Part shown: piece by piece, positions 54,601 through 63,143 of the stretch
Layout: each line of letters starts with the position of its first letter
Numbering within the stretch: position 1 is the stretch's first letter
Made by a program: the position numbers and the translations under genes
Source of the DNA: Micromonospora pattaloongensis
Lineage (GTDB): Bacteria > Actinomycetota > Actinomycetes > Mycobacteriales > Micromonosporaceae
Direction of reading: 5' to 3'
DNA length: 64,000 nt
NCBI RefSeq assembly: GCF_900107255.1
Contig: NZ_FNPH01000003.1
Coordinates: 372,001-436,000 of the forward strand
The notes under the pieces: generated by a model
Told to the model about the DNA's origin: nothing
Seen by the model: only the letters and a program-made list of their open reading frames with translations
Databases searched by the model: none

Positions 54601-55715
54601 GTCCGCTCGCCGTCGTAGACGCGCGGCACCCGCGGGCTGCCGAACCGGGTGACCACCTCGTAGTTGATGGTGTCGAGCGCGGCGGCCCAGTCGTCGGCGG
54701 TGGGCTCACCGTGCGCGCCGCTGCCGAAGAGCGTCGCGATCTCCCCCTCCGTGACCGGGTCGTCGCCGCAGTCCACGACCACCTGGTCCATGCAGACCCG
54801 CCCGGCGATCCGGCGCACCCGCCCCGCCAACTGGATCGGGCCGATGTTCGAGGCGTGCCGGGGAATGCCGTCGGCGTAGCCGAGCGGCACGACCGCCAGG
54901 GTGGTCTCCCGGTCGGTGACGTAGGTGTGCCCGTACGACACGCCGGCGCCGGCCGGGACGCGCTTGGTCAGCATGACCCGCGCCCGGGCGGTCATCGCGG
55001 CCCGCAGCCCGAAGGTCTCCCCGGGCACCGGCGAGAGCCCGTAGACGGCCAGCCCGGGCCGGACCAGGTCGAAATGCGAGTCGGGGCGGGTGAGCGTGGC
55101 CGCGGAGTTGGCGATGTGGCGGTAGCGCGGGCGGACGCCGGCGCGGGCGGCGAGTTCGAGGGCGTCGTGGAAGACCGAGAGCTGACGGTCGATCGTCGGA
55201 TGTCCCAGGGCGTCGGCGTAGACGAAGTGGCTCCACCCGCCGACGATCTCGACGGTGCCGTCGCTCTGCGCCTTGGCGGCGGCCTCGACCAGCGCCGGCC
55301 AGTCCTGCGGGGTCGCCCCGCCGCGGGACAGCCCGGTGTCGATCTTGAGGTGGACGCGCGCCGGCCGCGCCGCCCGCTGCGCCGCGGCGATGATCTCGTG
55401 CAGCAGGCCGAGGCTCCCCGCCCCGAGGTCGACGTCGGCCGCGACCGCCTCGTGCAGCGGAAGGCCGGGGGCGAGCAGCCAGGCGAGCACGGGGACGGTG
55501 ATACCGGCCCGGCGCAGCGTGAGCGCCTCGTCGAGGGTGCAGACCCCCAGCCAGTCGGCGCCGGCGTCCAGCGCCGCCCGCGCGGAGGGGATCATGCCGT
55601 GCCCGTAGCCGTCGCCCTTGACCACCGCCATCAACTCGGCGCTCGTACCGGCACGCAACCGGGCGACGTTGTCGCGGATCGCGTCGAGATCAACCCGCAC
55701 CTCAGCCTGCCACAT
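54597..55715 (-). CDS. alr: Alanine racemase
   Basis: 372 aa PLP enzyme making D-Ala for peptidoglycan. PLP-lysine in MAVVKGDGYGHG (usual VKADAYGHG), RYRHIANSAAT, catalytic Tyr in GAGVSYGHTYVT, and GRVCMDQVVVD in the C-terminal beta domain. ATG 55715 lies 6 nt after TAGGCT, so the alr-hydrolase-tsaE transcript appears leaderless. Confidence 0.96.
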   Translation of the reverse strand: MWQAEVRVDLDAIRDNVARLRAGTSAELMAVVKGDGYGHGMIPSARAALDAGADWLGVCTLDEALTLRRAGITVPVLAWLLAPGLPLHEAVAADVDLGAGSLGLLHEIIAAAQRAARPARVHLKIDTGLSRGGATPQDWPALVEAAAKAQSDGTVEIVGGWSHFVYADALGHPTIDRQLSVFHDALELAARAGVRPRYRHIANSAATLTRPDSHFDLVRPGLAVYGLSPVPGETFGLRAAMTARARVMLTKRVPAGAGVSYGHTYVTDRETTLAVVPLGYADGIPRHASNIGPIQLAGRVRRIAGRVCMDQVVVDCGDDPVTEGEIATLFGSGAHGEPTADDWAAALDTINYEVVTRFGSPRVPRVYDGERT

Positions 55716-55721
55716 GAGGCC

Positions 55722-55727
55722 AGCCTA
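55722..55727 (-). promoter_or_regulatory. -10 box TAGGCT, leaderless alr promoter
   Basis: TAGGCT on the minus strand, 6 nt (GGCCTC), then the alr ATG. Confidence 0.55.
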
Positions 55728-55784
55728 CTGATCGACCTTGCCACCGGCCCCGCCCACCGGGCCGGCGACGGGCGCGACCGACGG

Positions 55785-57278
55785 TCACACCGGCACCACC
55801 GCACGCAGCGCCGCCGCCACCTCCGACGCGGTCACCGGCCCCTGCCGCGCGGCCTCCTGCCCCGCCAGGCCGTGCAGGTAGGCCGCCGCCAGCGCGGCCC
55901 GCTCGGGCGGCAGCCCGGCGGCGAGCAACGACCCCAACAGCCCCGCGAGGACGTCGCCGGTGCCCCCGGTGGCCAGCACCGGGGTGCCGGTCGGGTTCGC
56001 GAAGGCCCGCCCGTCCGGCGTGGCCACGACCGTCCGGTCCCCCTTGAGCAGCACCGTCGCCCGCATCCACGCGGCCAGCTTGAGCGCCGCGCCGACCCGG
56101 TCGCCGCCGGGCGCCTCGCCGGCGAGCCGGGCGAACTCCCGGTCGTGCGGCGTGATCACGATCGGAGCGACGCGGTCCCGGAGCTGATCGGCCATCGCGC
56201 CGTCGACCAGCAGAGTCAGCGCGTCCGCGTCCAGCACCGCCGGCAGCGGAGTCGCCAGCACCGAGCGCAGCTCGGTGGCCGCCGCCTCGCCGCCGCCGAG
56301 CCCCGATCCGCAGACCCAGGCCTGCACCCGGCCCGCGTTCGCCACCCGGTCGGTCGCGATCACGGACGGGTAGTGCTGCAGCACCTGCGCCGCGGCGCTG
56401 CCGGCGTACCGGATCATGCCGGTGGGGCCGGCAACCGCGCCGCCCACGGAGAGCACCGCGGCGCCCGGATACGTCGCGGAGCCGGTGGAGATCCCGACCA
56501 CGCCCCGGGTGTACTTCTCGGAGTCGGGGCCCAGCCGCGGCCACCACCCGGCCACGTCGTCCCACTCCGGCACGTGCAGCGCCGGCGCCGCGCGCAACCA
56601 CGGACCGAGCCCGATGTCGACGACCTCGACGTGGCCCGCGAGCCCCGCGGCCGCCCCGACCGCGAGCGCCGGTTTCAGGCAGCCGAACGTCACGGTGACA
56701 TCCGCGGTGACGGCCGTGGGCAGCGCCGGGCCGCCGTCCGGCTCCCCCGCCGTCGGCACGTCGCCGGTGTCGACGTTGCCGGTGTCGACGTCGACGCCGC
56801 TCGGCACGTCCACGGCGACCACCGGCGGCCGCCGGCCGGTCCGGCCGCGCAACTGCGCCAGCCGCGCGACGATCGCCGCCGCGGCCGGTCGCAGCCCACC
56901 CGTCCCGCCGATCCCGACGATCCCGTCAACGACCAGGTCGATCCCGGTCGGCGGCTCGCCGACGACCCGCCCGCCGGCCGCGCGCAGCATCGCCAGCGCG
57001 TCCGCATCGACCCGCTCCGGGGCCAGCAGCAGCGCGGCGACGGCGGCGCCGCGACCGGCCAGCCGGGCACCCGCGTACAGCGCGTCGCCGCCGTTGTTGC
57101 CCGCCCCGACCAGCAGCAGCACGCGGGCGCCGTACACCCCGCCGTCGTCGGCGAGCAGCAGCGCGCAGCGGCGGGCGAGCCCGGCGGCGGCGCGCTGCAT
57201 CAGCGTGCCGGGCGGCAGGGTCGCCATGAGCGCCTCTTCGGCCGCCCGTACGTCCGCGACCCGCCACACCGGCCTCAT
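55785..57278 (-). CDS. nnr: Bifunctional NAD(P)H-hydrate epimerase / ADP-dependent NAD(P)H-hydrate dehydratase
   Basis: 497 aa metabolite-repair enzyme. N-terminal epimerase (about 1-210): VGAGNNGGDALYAGARL and VDVPSGVDVDTG. C-terminal ribokinase-like dehydratase: HDREFARLAGE and the anion-hole/ADP motif ATGGTGDVLAGLLGSLLAAG. Repairs hydrated NADH/NADPH. ATG 57278 follows GAGGTGG; the extension to 57341 is Arg/Trp-rich and not family-like. Sits 25 nt after acpS on the same strand. Confidence 0.94.
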   Translation of the reverse strand: MRPVWRVADVRAAEEALMATLPPGTLMQRAAAGLARRCALLLADDGGVYGARVLLLVGAGNNGGDALYAGARLAGRGAAVAALLLAPERVDADALAMLRAAGGRVVGEPPTGIDLVVDGIVGIGGTGGLRPAAAAIVARLAQLRGRTGRRPPVVAVDVPSGVDVDTGNVDTGDVPTAGEPDGGPALPTAVTADVTVTFGCLKPALAVGAAAGLAGHVEVVDIGLGPWLRAAPALHVPEWDDVAGWWPRLGPDSEKYTRGVVGISTGSATYPGAAVLSVGGAVAGPTGMIRYAGSAAAQVLQHYPSVIATDRVANAGRVQAWVCGSGLGGGEAAATELRSVLATPLPAVLDADALTLLVDGAMADQLRDRVAPIVITPHDREFARLAGEAPGGDRVGAALKLAAWMRATVLLKGDRTVVATPDGRAFANPTGTPVLATGGTGDVLAGLLGSLLAAGLPPERAALAAAYLHGLAGQEAARQGPVTASEVAAALRAVVPV

Positions 57279-57303
57279 GCCGCCACCTCGCCCCGTGCGC
57301 CGT

Positions 57304-57672
57304 TCACCGCTCCGCCACCACCATCGCGGACGCGATCCCACCGTCGTGGGAGAGCGACAGATGCCACCGGTTGATGCCGCGCTCGGTGGCGGCCGCGGCG
57401 ACCGTGCCGGACACCGTCAGCCAGGGCCGCCCGTCCGGGTCCGAGACGATCTCGCAGTCGTGCCAGCGCAGACCCGCCGGCGCGCCGAGCGCCTTGGCCA
57501 CCGCCTCCTTGGCGGCGAACCGGGCGGCCAGAGACTCGGGCGACCGCGGGTTGCCCGACCCGGTGGCACGCTCCGCCTCGGTGAAGAGTCGGTCCGCCAG
57601 CAGCGGGGTGCGCTCGAGCGCGCGGGTGAACCGGTCGACCAGAACGACGTCGATGCCGACTGCCACGATCAC
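57304..57672 (-). CDS. acpS: Holo-[acyl-carrier-protein] synthase
   Basis: 122 aa. Transfers 4'-phosphopantetheine from CoA to ACP. Metal ligands: Asp in [11 protein letters not shown] and Glu in [29 protein letters not shown] closes the domain. GTG 57672 lies 6 nt after TAGGCT (leaderless). First gene of acpS-nnr. Confidence 0.95.
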   Translation of the reverse strand: MIVAVGIDVVLVDRFTRALERTPLLADRLFTEAERATGSGNPRSPESLAARFAAKEAVAKALGAPAGLRWHDCEIVSDPDGRPWLTVSGTVAAAATERGINRWHLSLSHDGGIASAMVVAER

Positions 57673-57678
57673 CGGCCC

Positions 57679-57684
57679 AGCCTA
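57679..57684 (-). promoter_or_regulatory. -10 box TAGGCT, leaderless acpS promoter
   Basis: TAGGCT on the minus strand, 6 nt (GGGCCG), then the acpS GTG. Confidence 0.55.
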
Positions 57685-57844
57685 GCGGTCGGCGGGGGCA
57701 GCGCAGGGTAGGCCGCCGGGGCGCGCGGGGCAATGGCTGTGGACAACCCGGGCGTACGCCGGACTCCCCGCTGTCCACAGGGGTGGTTCGGCTCGGCGCC
57801 GCGCACCTAGCGTCGACGCATCGATCTCCGGTGGAGGTTCTCCG

Positions 57845-58138
57845 ATGCGCGATGATCCGATCCAGGTCGACCCGGGCGCCGTGCGGCGCGGCGCCGCCGC
57901 GCTCGCCGATACCGGCGACCGCCTCGCCGACGGGCTACGCACGCGGCCGGGGCTGACCGTCGAGGCCCCCGGATGGCACGCGGCGACCGCGCTGCACGAC
58001 CTGGCGGCGGCGATGCACGCCCACCTCGGCGGGCTCGGTGGCGAGGCGCTCGACACCGGTGCGCGGCTGCGCGCGGCGGCCGGTGAGTACGAGGCGGCCG
58101 ACGACCGGGCTGCCCGGCGGACGCGGGCGCTGCGGTGA
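57845..58138 (+). CDS. WXG100/EspC-like small helical protein
   Basis: 97 aa, predicted two-helix hairpin: VDPGAVRRGAAALADTGDRLADGL, a turn with PGWHAATAL (W-x-x in place of WxG), then LAAAMHAHLGGLGGEALDTGARLRAAAGEYEAADD. Length and layout fit ESX-type secreted proteins, which lack a signal peptide. GGAGG precedes the ATG. The hydrolase gene follows 43 nt later. Confidence 0.8.
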   Translation: MRDDPIQVDPGAVRRGAAALADTGDRLADGLRTRPGLTVEAPGWHAATALHDLAAAMHAHLGGLGGEALDTGARLRAAAGEYEAADDRAARRTRALR

Positions 58139-58181
58139 GCGACACCGGATCGCGGGGGCGCGACGGAGCGCGGGGCCGGTC

Positions 58182-59744
58182 GTGATCACGTACGAGCAGC
58201 TCTGGGCGGCCGATCCGACCGCGTGGCGGGCGGCCGGGGCGGCCTGGCACGGGGCCGACGCCGTGATCGGCGCCCGCTGCGCGGAGCTCGACTCGACGAC
58301 GGCCGCGCTGCGCACGCGGTGGTCGGGTCCGGCGGGCGGCGCCGCGCGGCGGCGCGTCACCGAGCTGCGGGACCGGGTCGACGGGAGCCGGCTCGCGTTC
58401 GTGGCGGTCGACCAGGTGCTCGCGGAGCTCGGCGCGGAGCTGGCGCGGGCCAGGGCGATGCTGGAGGCGGCGGTCGCCGCCGCGGACCGGATGCGGGTGC
58501 TGGTCGATCGGCGCGGTGGTGTCACCGTCGACCCCGCGCTGGCCCGCCCGGACGGACCGACCCTGGCCGGCGCACGCCGGGTCGCCGGACAGATCCGTGC
58601 CGCGCTCGACGTCGCGACCGCGGCGGACCGGACGGCCGCGCGCGAGCTGAGCGCGCTGACCACGGCCGCCGCGCAGGGGTGGGTCGCGCACCCGACCGGG
58701 TCGCGTCCGCCGGCCGGGGCCGATCCGGCGGGCGTGCGTCGCTGGTGGGACGGGCTGACCCCGGCCGAGCGGCGCTGGCTGATCCGGCACGAGACGGCGC
58801 TGGTCGGGTCCCTGGACGGGGTTCCGGTCCGCGCCCGCGACCAGGCGAACCGGCTGCTGCTCGCCGAGGAGCGGGCGCGGCTGGACCAGCGACGCGCGGC
58901 GGCGCTCGCCGAGCGGCCGATCCGGTACGGCCGGCTGGCCCGGGTGGACGGGCTACTGGCCGGGCTCGACGCGATCGAGGCGCGGCTGACGCACGACGGC
59001 GGGCCGCGCGCGTACCTGCTCGGGTTGAGCGCCGCCGGGGACGGGCGGGCGATCGTGTCGGTGGGCGACCCGGACCGGGCGGCGAACGTGCTGACCTATG
59101 TGCCCGGCATGACGTCCGACCTGCCCAGCGTGGCGGGCGAGCTCGACCGCGCGTACCGGGTGGCGGCGCGCTGCGCGGAGCTCGGGCCGGCCGAGCGGAC
59201 GGCGGCGGTGCTGTGGCTGGACTATGACGCGCCGGACTTCATCGGCGAGGCGTCGCGCGCGTCCCAGGCGCACGACGCCGGCCCGGCGCTGCACCGTTTC
59301 CAGGAGGGGCTGCGGGCGACGCACGAGGGTCCGCCGGCGCACCAGACGGTGCTCGGGCACAGCTACGGTTCGCTCGTGGTCGGCGCGACCGCCCGCGATC
59401 ACGGGCTGGCCGCCGACAGTCTGGTCTTCGTCGGCTCGCCCGGCGTCGGCGTGGACCGCGCGACCGATCTCCACATGCCCGCCGGTGAGGTGTGGTCGAG
59501 CACGGCGGGCAACGACGTCATCCGGCTCGCGGGCCCGCGGCAACTGCTCCGGGTGGCGGTGCTCGGTCCTCCGCTGCTGGCGCTCACCGAGCCCGACGAT
59601 CAGCTGTGGTTCGGGCGTGATCCCACGGCTGCGGAGTTCGGTGCGCGGGTCTTCGGCGGGGCGCCGCGCGGCCACGTCGGCTACTGGGAGCCCGGCAATC
59701 CCGCGCTGGACGGCATGGCCCGGGTCGTGCTCGGCGCACGATGA
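58182..59744 (+). CDS. Alpha/beta hydrolase (DUF1023 type) with N-terminal WXG100-like helical domain
   Basis: 520 aa. Residues 1 to ~200 are helical, with a WxG turn (RTRWSGPAGGAARRRV) and coiled-coil stretches. The C-terminal ~260 residues are the hydrolase: VLTYVPGMTSD, nucleophile elbow VLGHSYGSLVVG, FVGSPGVGVDRA, and His in RGHVGYWEPG. No signal peptide. With the preceding small protein it may be a type VII secreted or surface enzyme; the reaction is not known. GTG 58182 is chosen over the frame starting inside the upstream gene. Confidence 0.85.
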   Translation: MITYEQLWAADPTAWRAAGAAWHGADAVIGARCAELDSTTAALRTRWSGPAGGAARRRVTELRDRVDGSRLAFVAVDQVLAELGAELARARAMLEAAVAAADRMRVLVDRRGGVTVDPALARPDGPTLAGARRVAGQIRAALDVATAADRTAARELSALTTAAAQGWVAHPTGSRPPAGADPAGVRRWWDGLTPAERRWLIRHETALVGSLDGVPVRARDQANRLLLAEERARLDQRRAAALAERPIRYGRLARVDGLLAGLDAIEARLTHDGGPRAYLLGLSAAGDGRAIVSVGDPDRAANVLTYVPGMTSDLPSVAGELDRAYRVAARCAELGPAERTAAVLWLDYDAPDFIGEASRASQAHDAGPALHRFQEGLRATHEGPPAHQTVLGHSYGSLVVGATARDHGLAADSLVFVGSPGVGVDRATDLHMPAGEVWSSTAGNDVIRLAGPRQLLRVAVLGPPLLALTEPDDQLWFGRDPTAAEFGARVFGGAPRGHVGYWEPGNPALDGMARVVLGAR

Positions 59745-59776
59745 CGGAGCCGGCGGGCCGGCGCGCGCAAACAATC

Positions 59777-59814
59777 GGGGCCCTGCCGGCGCGTGCGCGC
59801 GCCGGCAGGGCCCC
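59777..59814. terminator. Bidirectional terminator before glmS end
   Basis: 17-bp perfect stem (59777-59793 with 59798-59814), tetraloop TGCG, between the convergent hydrolase and glmS genes. Confidence 0.88.
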
Positions 59815-59831
59815 GGTCGATCGGGCTCAGC

Positions 59832-61745
59832 TCACTCGACGGTCACCGACTTCGCCAGGTTGCGCGGCTGGTCGACGTCGTGCCCACGGGCGGCCGCGAT
59901 CTCGCAGGCGAGCACCTGCAGCGGCACGGTGGTGACCAGGGGCGCGAGCAGCGTCGGCGTGCGCGGGACGTAGATCAGATCGTCGGCGTAGGGCACGACC
60001 GCCTCGTCGCCCTCCTCGGCGATCACGATCGTGCGGGCGCCCCGCGCCCGGATCTCCTGGATGTTCGACACGATCTTGTCGTGCAGCACCCCTCGGCCCG
60101 CGGGCGAGGGGACGACGCAGACGACCGGCGTCCCCTGGTCGATCAGCGCGATCGGACCGTGCTTGAGCTCGCCCGCCGCGAAGCCCTCGGCGTGCATGTA
60201 CGCGAGCTCCTTGAGCTTCAGCGCGCCCTCCAGCGCGACGGGGTAGCCGACGTGCCGGCCGATGAAGAGCACCTGCGGGGCGGTACGCAGCTCGTGGGCG
60301 AGCTCGCGGACCGGCTCGATCGCGGCCAGCACCTGACGGAGCTTGTCGGGCATCTCCTGGAGCTGGTTGACGACCGCGGAGACCTCGTCGGCGTACTTGA
60401 CGCCGCGGACCTGGGCGAGGTGCAGTCCGATCAGGTAGCAGGCGACGAGCTGGGTGAGGAAGGCCTTGGTCGACGCGACCGCGATCTCGGGCCCGCCGTG
60501 CGTGTAGAGGACCGCGTCGGACTCGCGCGGGATCGTGGAGCCGTTGGTGTTGCAGATCGCCAGCACGCGGGCCTTCTGCTCCTTGGCGTGCCGGAGCGCC
60601 ATCAGGGTGTCCATGGTCTCGCCGGACTGCGAGATGGCCACGACCAGGGTGGAACGGTCGAGCACCGGGTCGCGGTACCGGAACTCGCTGGCGAGCTCGA
60701 CCTCGCAGGGGATCCGCGTCCAGTGCTCGATCGCGTACTTGGCGACCAGACCGGAGTGGTACGCGGTGCCGCAGGCGACGATGAAGATCTTGTCCACGTC
60801 GCGCAGGTCCTGATCGCTGAGGCGCACCTCGTCGAGCACGATCTCGCCGGCCTCGGTCAGTCGGCCGAGGAGCGTGTCGGCGACCGCCTGCGGCTGCTCC
60901 GCGATCTCCTTGAGCATGAAGTAGTCGTAGCCGCCCTTCTCGGCGGCCGAGGCGTCCCAGTCGATGTGGAAGTCGCGGCCGGTGGCGGGCTGGCCGGCGA
61001 AGTCGCTGATCTCGATCCCGTCCGCGGTGATCAGGACGACCTGGTCCTGGCCGAGCTCGACGGCCTCGCGGGTGTGCTCGATGAACGCCGACACGTCGCT
61101 GGCCAGGTAGTTCTCACCCACGCCGCGGCCGACCACGAGCGGGGAGTTGCGCCGGGCGCCGACCACCGCGTCCGGCAGCGCCGCGTCGACGGCGAGCAGC
61201 GTGAAGGCGCCCTCCAGCCGCTGGCAGACCCGCCGCATGGCGGCGGCGAGCAGCTGCGGGCCCTCCGGCTCGCCGCTGGCACGCAGGTCGGCGAGGGCGG
61301 CGGAGAGCAGGTGCGCGACGCACTCCGTGTCGGTGTCGCTGACGAACTCGACGCCGTCGGCCTCGATCTCGGCGCGGAGCTTCGCGAAGTTCTCGATGAT
61401 GCCGTTGTGGATGACGGCGACCCGGCCGTCGGCGGAGACATGCGGGTGGGCGTTGCGGTCGGTGGGGCCGCCGTGGGTGGCCCACCGGGTGTGGCCGATG
61501 CCGGTCGTGCCGTCACCGATGCCGGGGGCGGAACCGGCGCCGCGGTCCGCGGCGGAGAACCGCTCGTCGCCGAGCGCCTTCTCCAGGTTGGCCAGCTTGC
61601 CGGCGCGCTTCTCGGTGCGCAGCTCGTCGCCGCAGACGATCGCGACGCCCGCCGAGTCGTATCCCCGGTACTCCAGCCGCCGCAGTCCGTCCAACACGAT
61701 GCCCAGGGCCGGCCGGGCGCCAACGTATCCCACGATTCCACACAT
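59832..61745 (-). CDS. glmS: Glutamine--fructose-6-phosphate aminotransferase (isomerising)
   Basis: 637 aa. First step of UDP-GlcNAc synthesis. N-terminal nucleophile Cys2 directly after Met (MCGIVGYVGARP), glutaminase motifs GYDSAGVAI and HTRWATHG; two SIS sugar-isomerase domains (FIVACGTAYHSGLVAKY, AISQSGETMDTLMALRHA, IGRHVGYPVALEGALKLKE); C-terminal KSVTVE. ATG 61745 is required for the N-terminal Cys and lies 7 nt after TAGGCT. No glmS ribozyme-like leader exists here, since the transcript appears leaderless. glmM lies 1.4 kb away. Confidence 0.97.
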   Translation of the reverse strand: MCGIVGYVGARPALGIVLDGLRRLEYRGYDSAGVAIVCGDELRTEKRAGKLANLEKALGDERFSAADRGAGSAPGIGDGTTGIGHTRWATHGGPTDRNAHPHVSADGRVAVIHNGIIENFAKLRAEIEADGVEFVSDTDTECVAHLLSAALADLRASGEPEGPQLLAAAMRRVCQRLEGAFTLLAVDAALPDAVVGARRNSPLVVGRGVGENYLASDVSAFIEHTREAVELGQDQVVLITADGIEISDFAGQPATGRDFHIDWDASAAEKGGYDYFMLKEIAEQPQAVADTLLGRLTEAGEIVLDEVRLSDQDLRDVDKIFIVACGTAYHSGLVAKYAIEHWTRIPCEVELASEFRYRDPVLDRSTLVVAISQSGETMDTLMALRHAKEQKARVLAICNTNGSTIPRESDAVLYTHGGPEIAVASTKAFLTQLVACYLIGLHLAQVRGVKYADEVSAVVNQLQEMPDKLRQVLAAIEPVRELAHELRTAPQVLFIGRHVGYPVALEGALKLKELAYMHAEGFAAGELKHGPIALIDQGTPVVCVVPSPAGRGVLHDKIVSNIQEIRARGARTIVIAEEGDEAVVPYADDLIYVPRTPTLLAPLVTTVPLQVLACEIAAARGHDVDQPRNLAKSVTVE

Positions 61746-61752
61746 GGCCCGC

Positions 61753-61758
61753 AGCCTA
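61753..61758 (-). promoter_or_regulatory. -10 box TAGGCT, leaderless glmS promoter
   Basis: TAGGCT on the minus strand, 7 nt, then the glmS ATG. Confidence 0.5.
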
Positions 61759-61926
61759 ACCGAAAATCGCGCAACGCGGGTGTTCGAAAGTCGGCTTATC
61801 AAGCACACCGGGTGATCGATAGGCCGAAGCCGGGAATCAATCGGACATCATTTCGCCCGGCTCGCGGCAGAACGGGACCCGACCGAGCGGACACGGGCGA
61901 CCGGACGTGCCGCTCGGGAACGCGGC

Positions 61927-61932
61927 TAGGCT
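61927..61932 (+). promoter_or_regulatory. -10 box TAGGCT, leaderless aminotransferase promoter
   Basis: TAGGCT, 7 nt (GACGGAC), then GTG 61940; no ribosome-binding site. Confidence 0.5.
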
Positions 61933-61939
61933 GACGGAC

Positions 61940-63121
61940 GTGACGACGACCGACGCCGATCCCCTGGTCCACCGGATGCGCCCGTTCGGCACGACCATCT
62001 TCGCGGAGATGTCGGCGCTCGCAACCCGGACCGGCGCGGTGAACCTCGGGCAGGGCTTCCCGGACACGGACGGGCCGGCCGAGATGCTCGCGGCGGCCGC
62101 CGCGGCGCTCGCCGACGGCCACAACCAGTACCCGCCCGGTCCGGGCATCCCGGCACTGCGGAGCGCGGTCGCCGATCACCAGCGCCGGTTCTGGGGCCTC
62201 GACTACGAGCCCGACGGGGAGGTGCTGATCACCGCCGGCGCCACCGAGGCGATCGCCGCGGCGATCCTCGCGCTCTGCGAGCCCGGCGACGAGGTGATCT
62301 GCTTCGAGCCCTACTACGACTCGTACGCCGCCTCGGTCGCCCTCGCCGGCGCGGTGCGGCGGCCGGTCACGCTGCGGCCGACCGACGACGGCGGGTTCGG
62401 CTTCGACCCCGACGAGCTGCGGGCCGCGTTCGGTCCGCGTACCCGGCTGGTGCTGCTCAACTCGCCGCACAACCCGACCGGCAAGGTCTTCACCGCCGGC
62501 GAACTCGCGCTCATCGCCGGGCTGTGCCGGGAGCACGACGTGTACGCCGTCACCGACGAGGTCTACGAGCACCTCGTGTTCACCGACGCGTCCGGCCCGC
62601 ACATCCCGCTGGCGACGCTGCCCGGGATGCGCGAGCGCACGCTGCGGGTCTCGTCCGCCGGCAAGACCTTCTCCTGTACGGGATGGAAGATCGGCTGGGC
62701 GAGCGGTCCGCGCGCTCTCGTCTCCGCCGTGCTGCGGGTGAAGCAGTTCCTGACCTTCGTCAACGGCGCCCCGCTGCAGCCGGCGGTGGCGGTCGCGCTC
62801 GCCCTGCCCGACAGCTACTTCGAGGAGTTCCGGGCCGGACTGCAGGCGCGCCGCGACCGGCTGACCGCGGGGCTCGCCGACGCCGGCTTCGCGGTGCTGC
62901 GCTCCGAGGGCACCTACTTCGTCACCGCCGACATCACGGCGCTCGGCGGCGACGACGGCGTGGAGTTCTGCCGGTCGCTGCCGGCGCGCTGCGGTGTGGT
63001 GGCGGTGCCGACGCAGGTGTTCTATGACGACGCGGACGCGGGGCGCCGGCTGGTGCGGTTCGCCTTCTGCAAGCGCCCCGAGGTGCTCGACGAGGCGGTA
63101 CGGCGCCTGCGCGCCAGCTGA
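61940..63121 (+). CDS. Class I/II PLP aminotransferase, DapC-like
   Basis: 393 aa fold-type I aminotransferase. FGTTIFAEMSALATRTGAVN and NLGQGFPDTDGP, INAxxATEA-type ITAGATEAIAAAI, NSPHNPTGKVF, ITDEVYEHLVF-like VTDEVYEHLVF, PLP-lysine in SSAGKTFSCTGWKIGW, and C-terminal LVRFAFCKR. The closest match I know is M. tuberculosis DapC (Rv0858c, N-succinyldiaminopimelate aminotransferase for lysine/DAP), but kynurenine-type aminotransferases share these motifs, so substrate is uncertain. GTG 61940 is chosen from the TAGGCT-N7 layout over the frame at 61907. Confidence 0.87.
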   Translation: MTTTDADPLVHRMRPFGTTIFAEMSALATRTGAVNLGQGFPDTDGPAEMLAAAAAALADGHNQYPPGPGIPALRSAVADHQRRFWGLDYEPDGEVLITAGATEAIAAAILALCEPGDEVICFEPYYDSYAASVALAGAVRRPVTLRPTDDGGFGFDPDELRAAFGPRTRLVLLNSPHNPTGKVFTAGELALIAGLCREHDVYAVTDEVYEHLVFTDASGPHIPLATLPGMRERTLRVSSAGKTFSCTGWKIGWASGPRALVSAVLRVKQFLTFVNGAPLQPAVAVALALPDSYFEEFRAGLQARRDRLTAGLADAGFAVLRSEGTYFVTADITALGGDDGVEFCRSLPARCGVVAVPTQVFYDDADAGRRLVRFAFCKRPEVLDEAVRRLRAS

Positions 63122-63143
63122 GCCCTCCGCCGATCACGCCCGG

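Noticed and set aside
54711-57374. 887-codon plus-strand frame opposite alr and nnr
   Set aside because: Shadow frame of high-GC third positions; no ribosome site and no recognisable domain.
59745-61808. glmS ribozyme or UTR element
   Set aside because: The glmS ATG lies 7 nt after a TAGGCT box, leaving no room for a leader; glmS ribozymes are also not expected in actinobacteria.
59793-61934. 713-codon plus-strand frame opposite glmS
   Set aside because: Antisense to an unmistakable glmS; composition typical of shadow ORFs.
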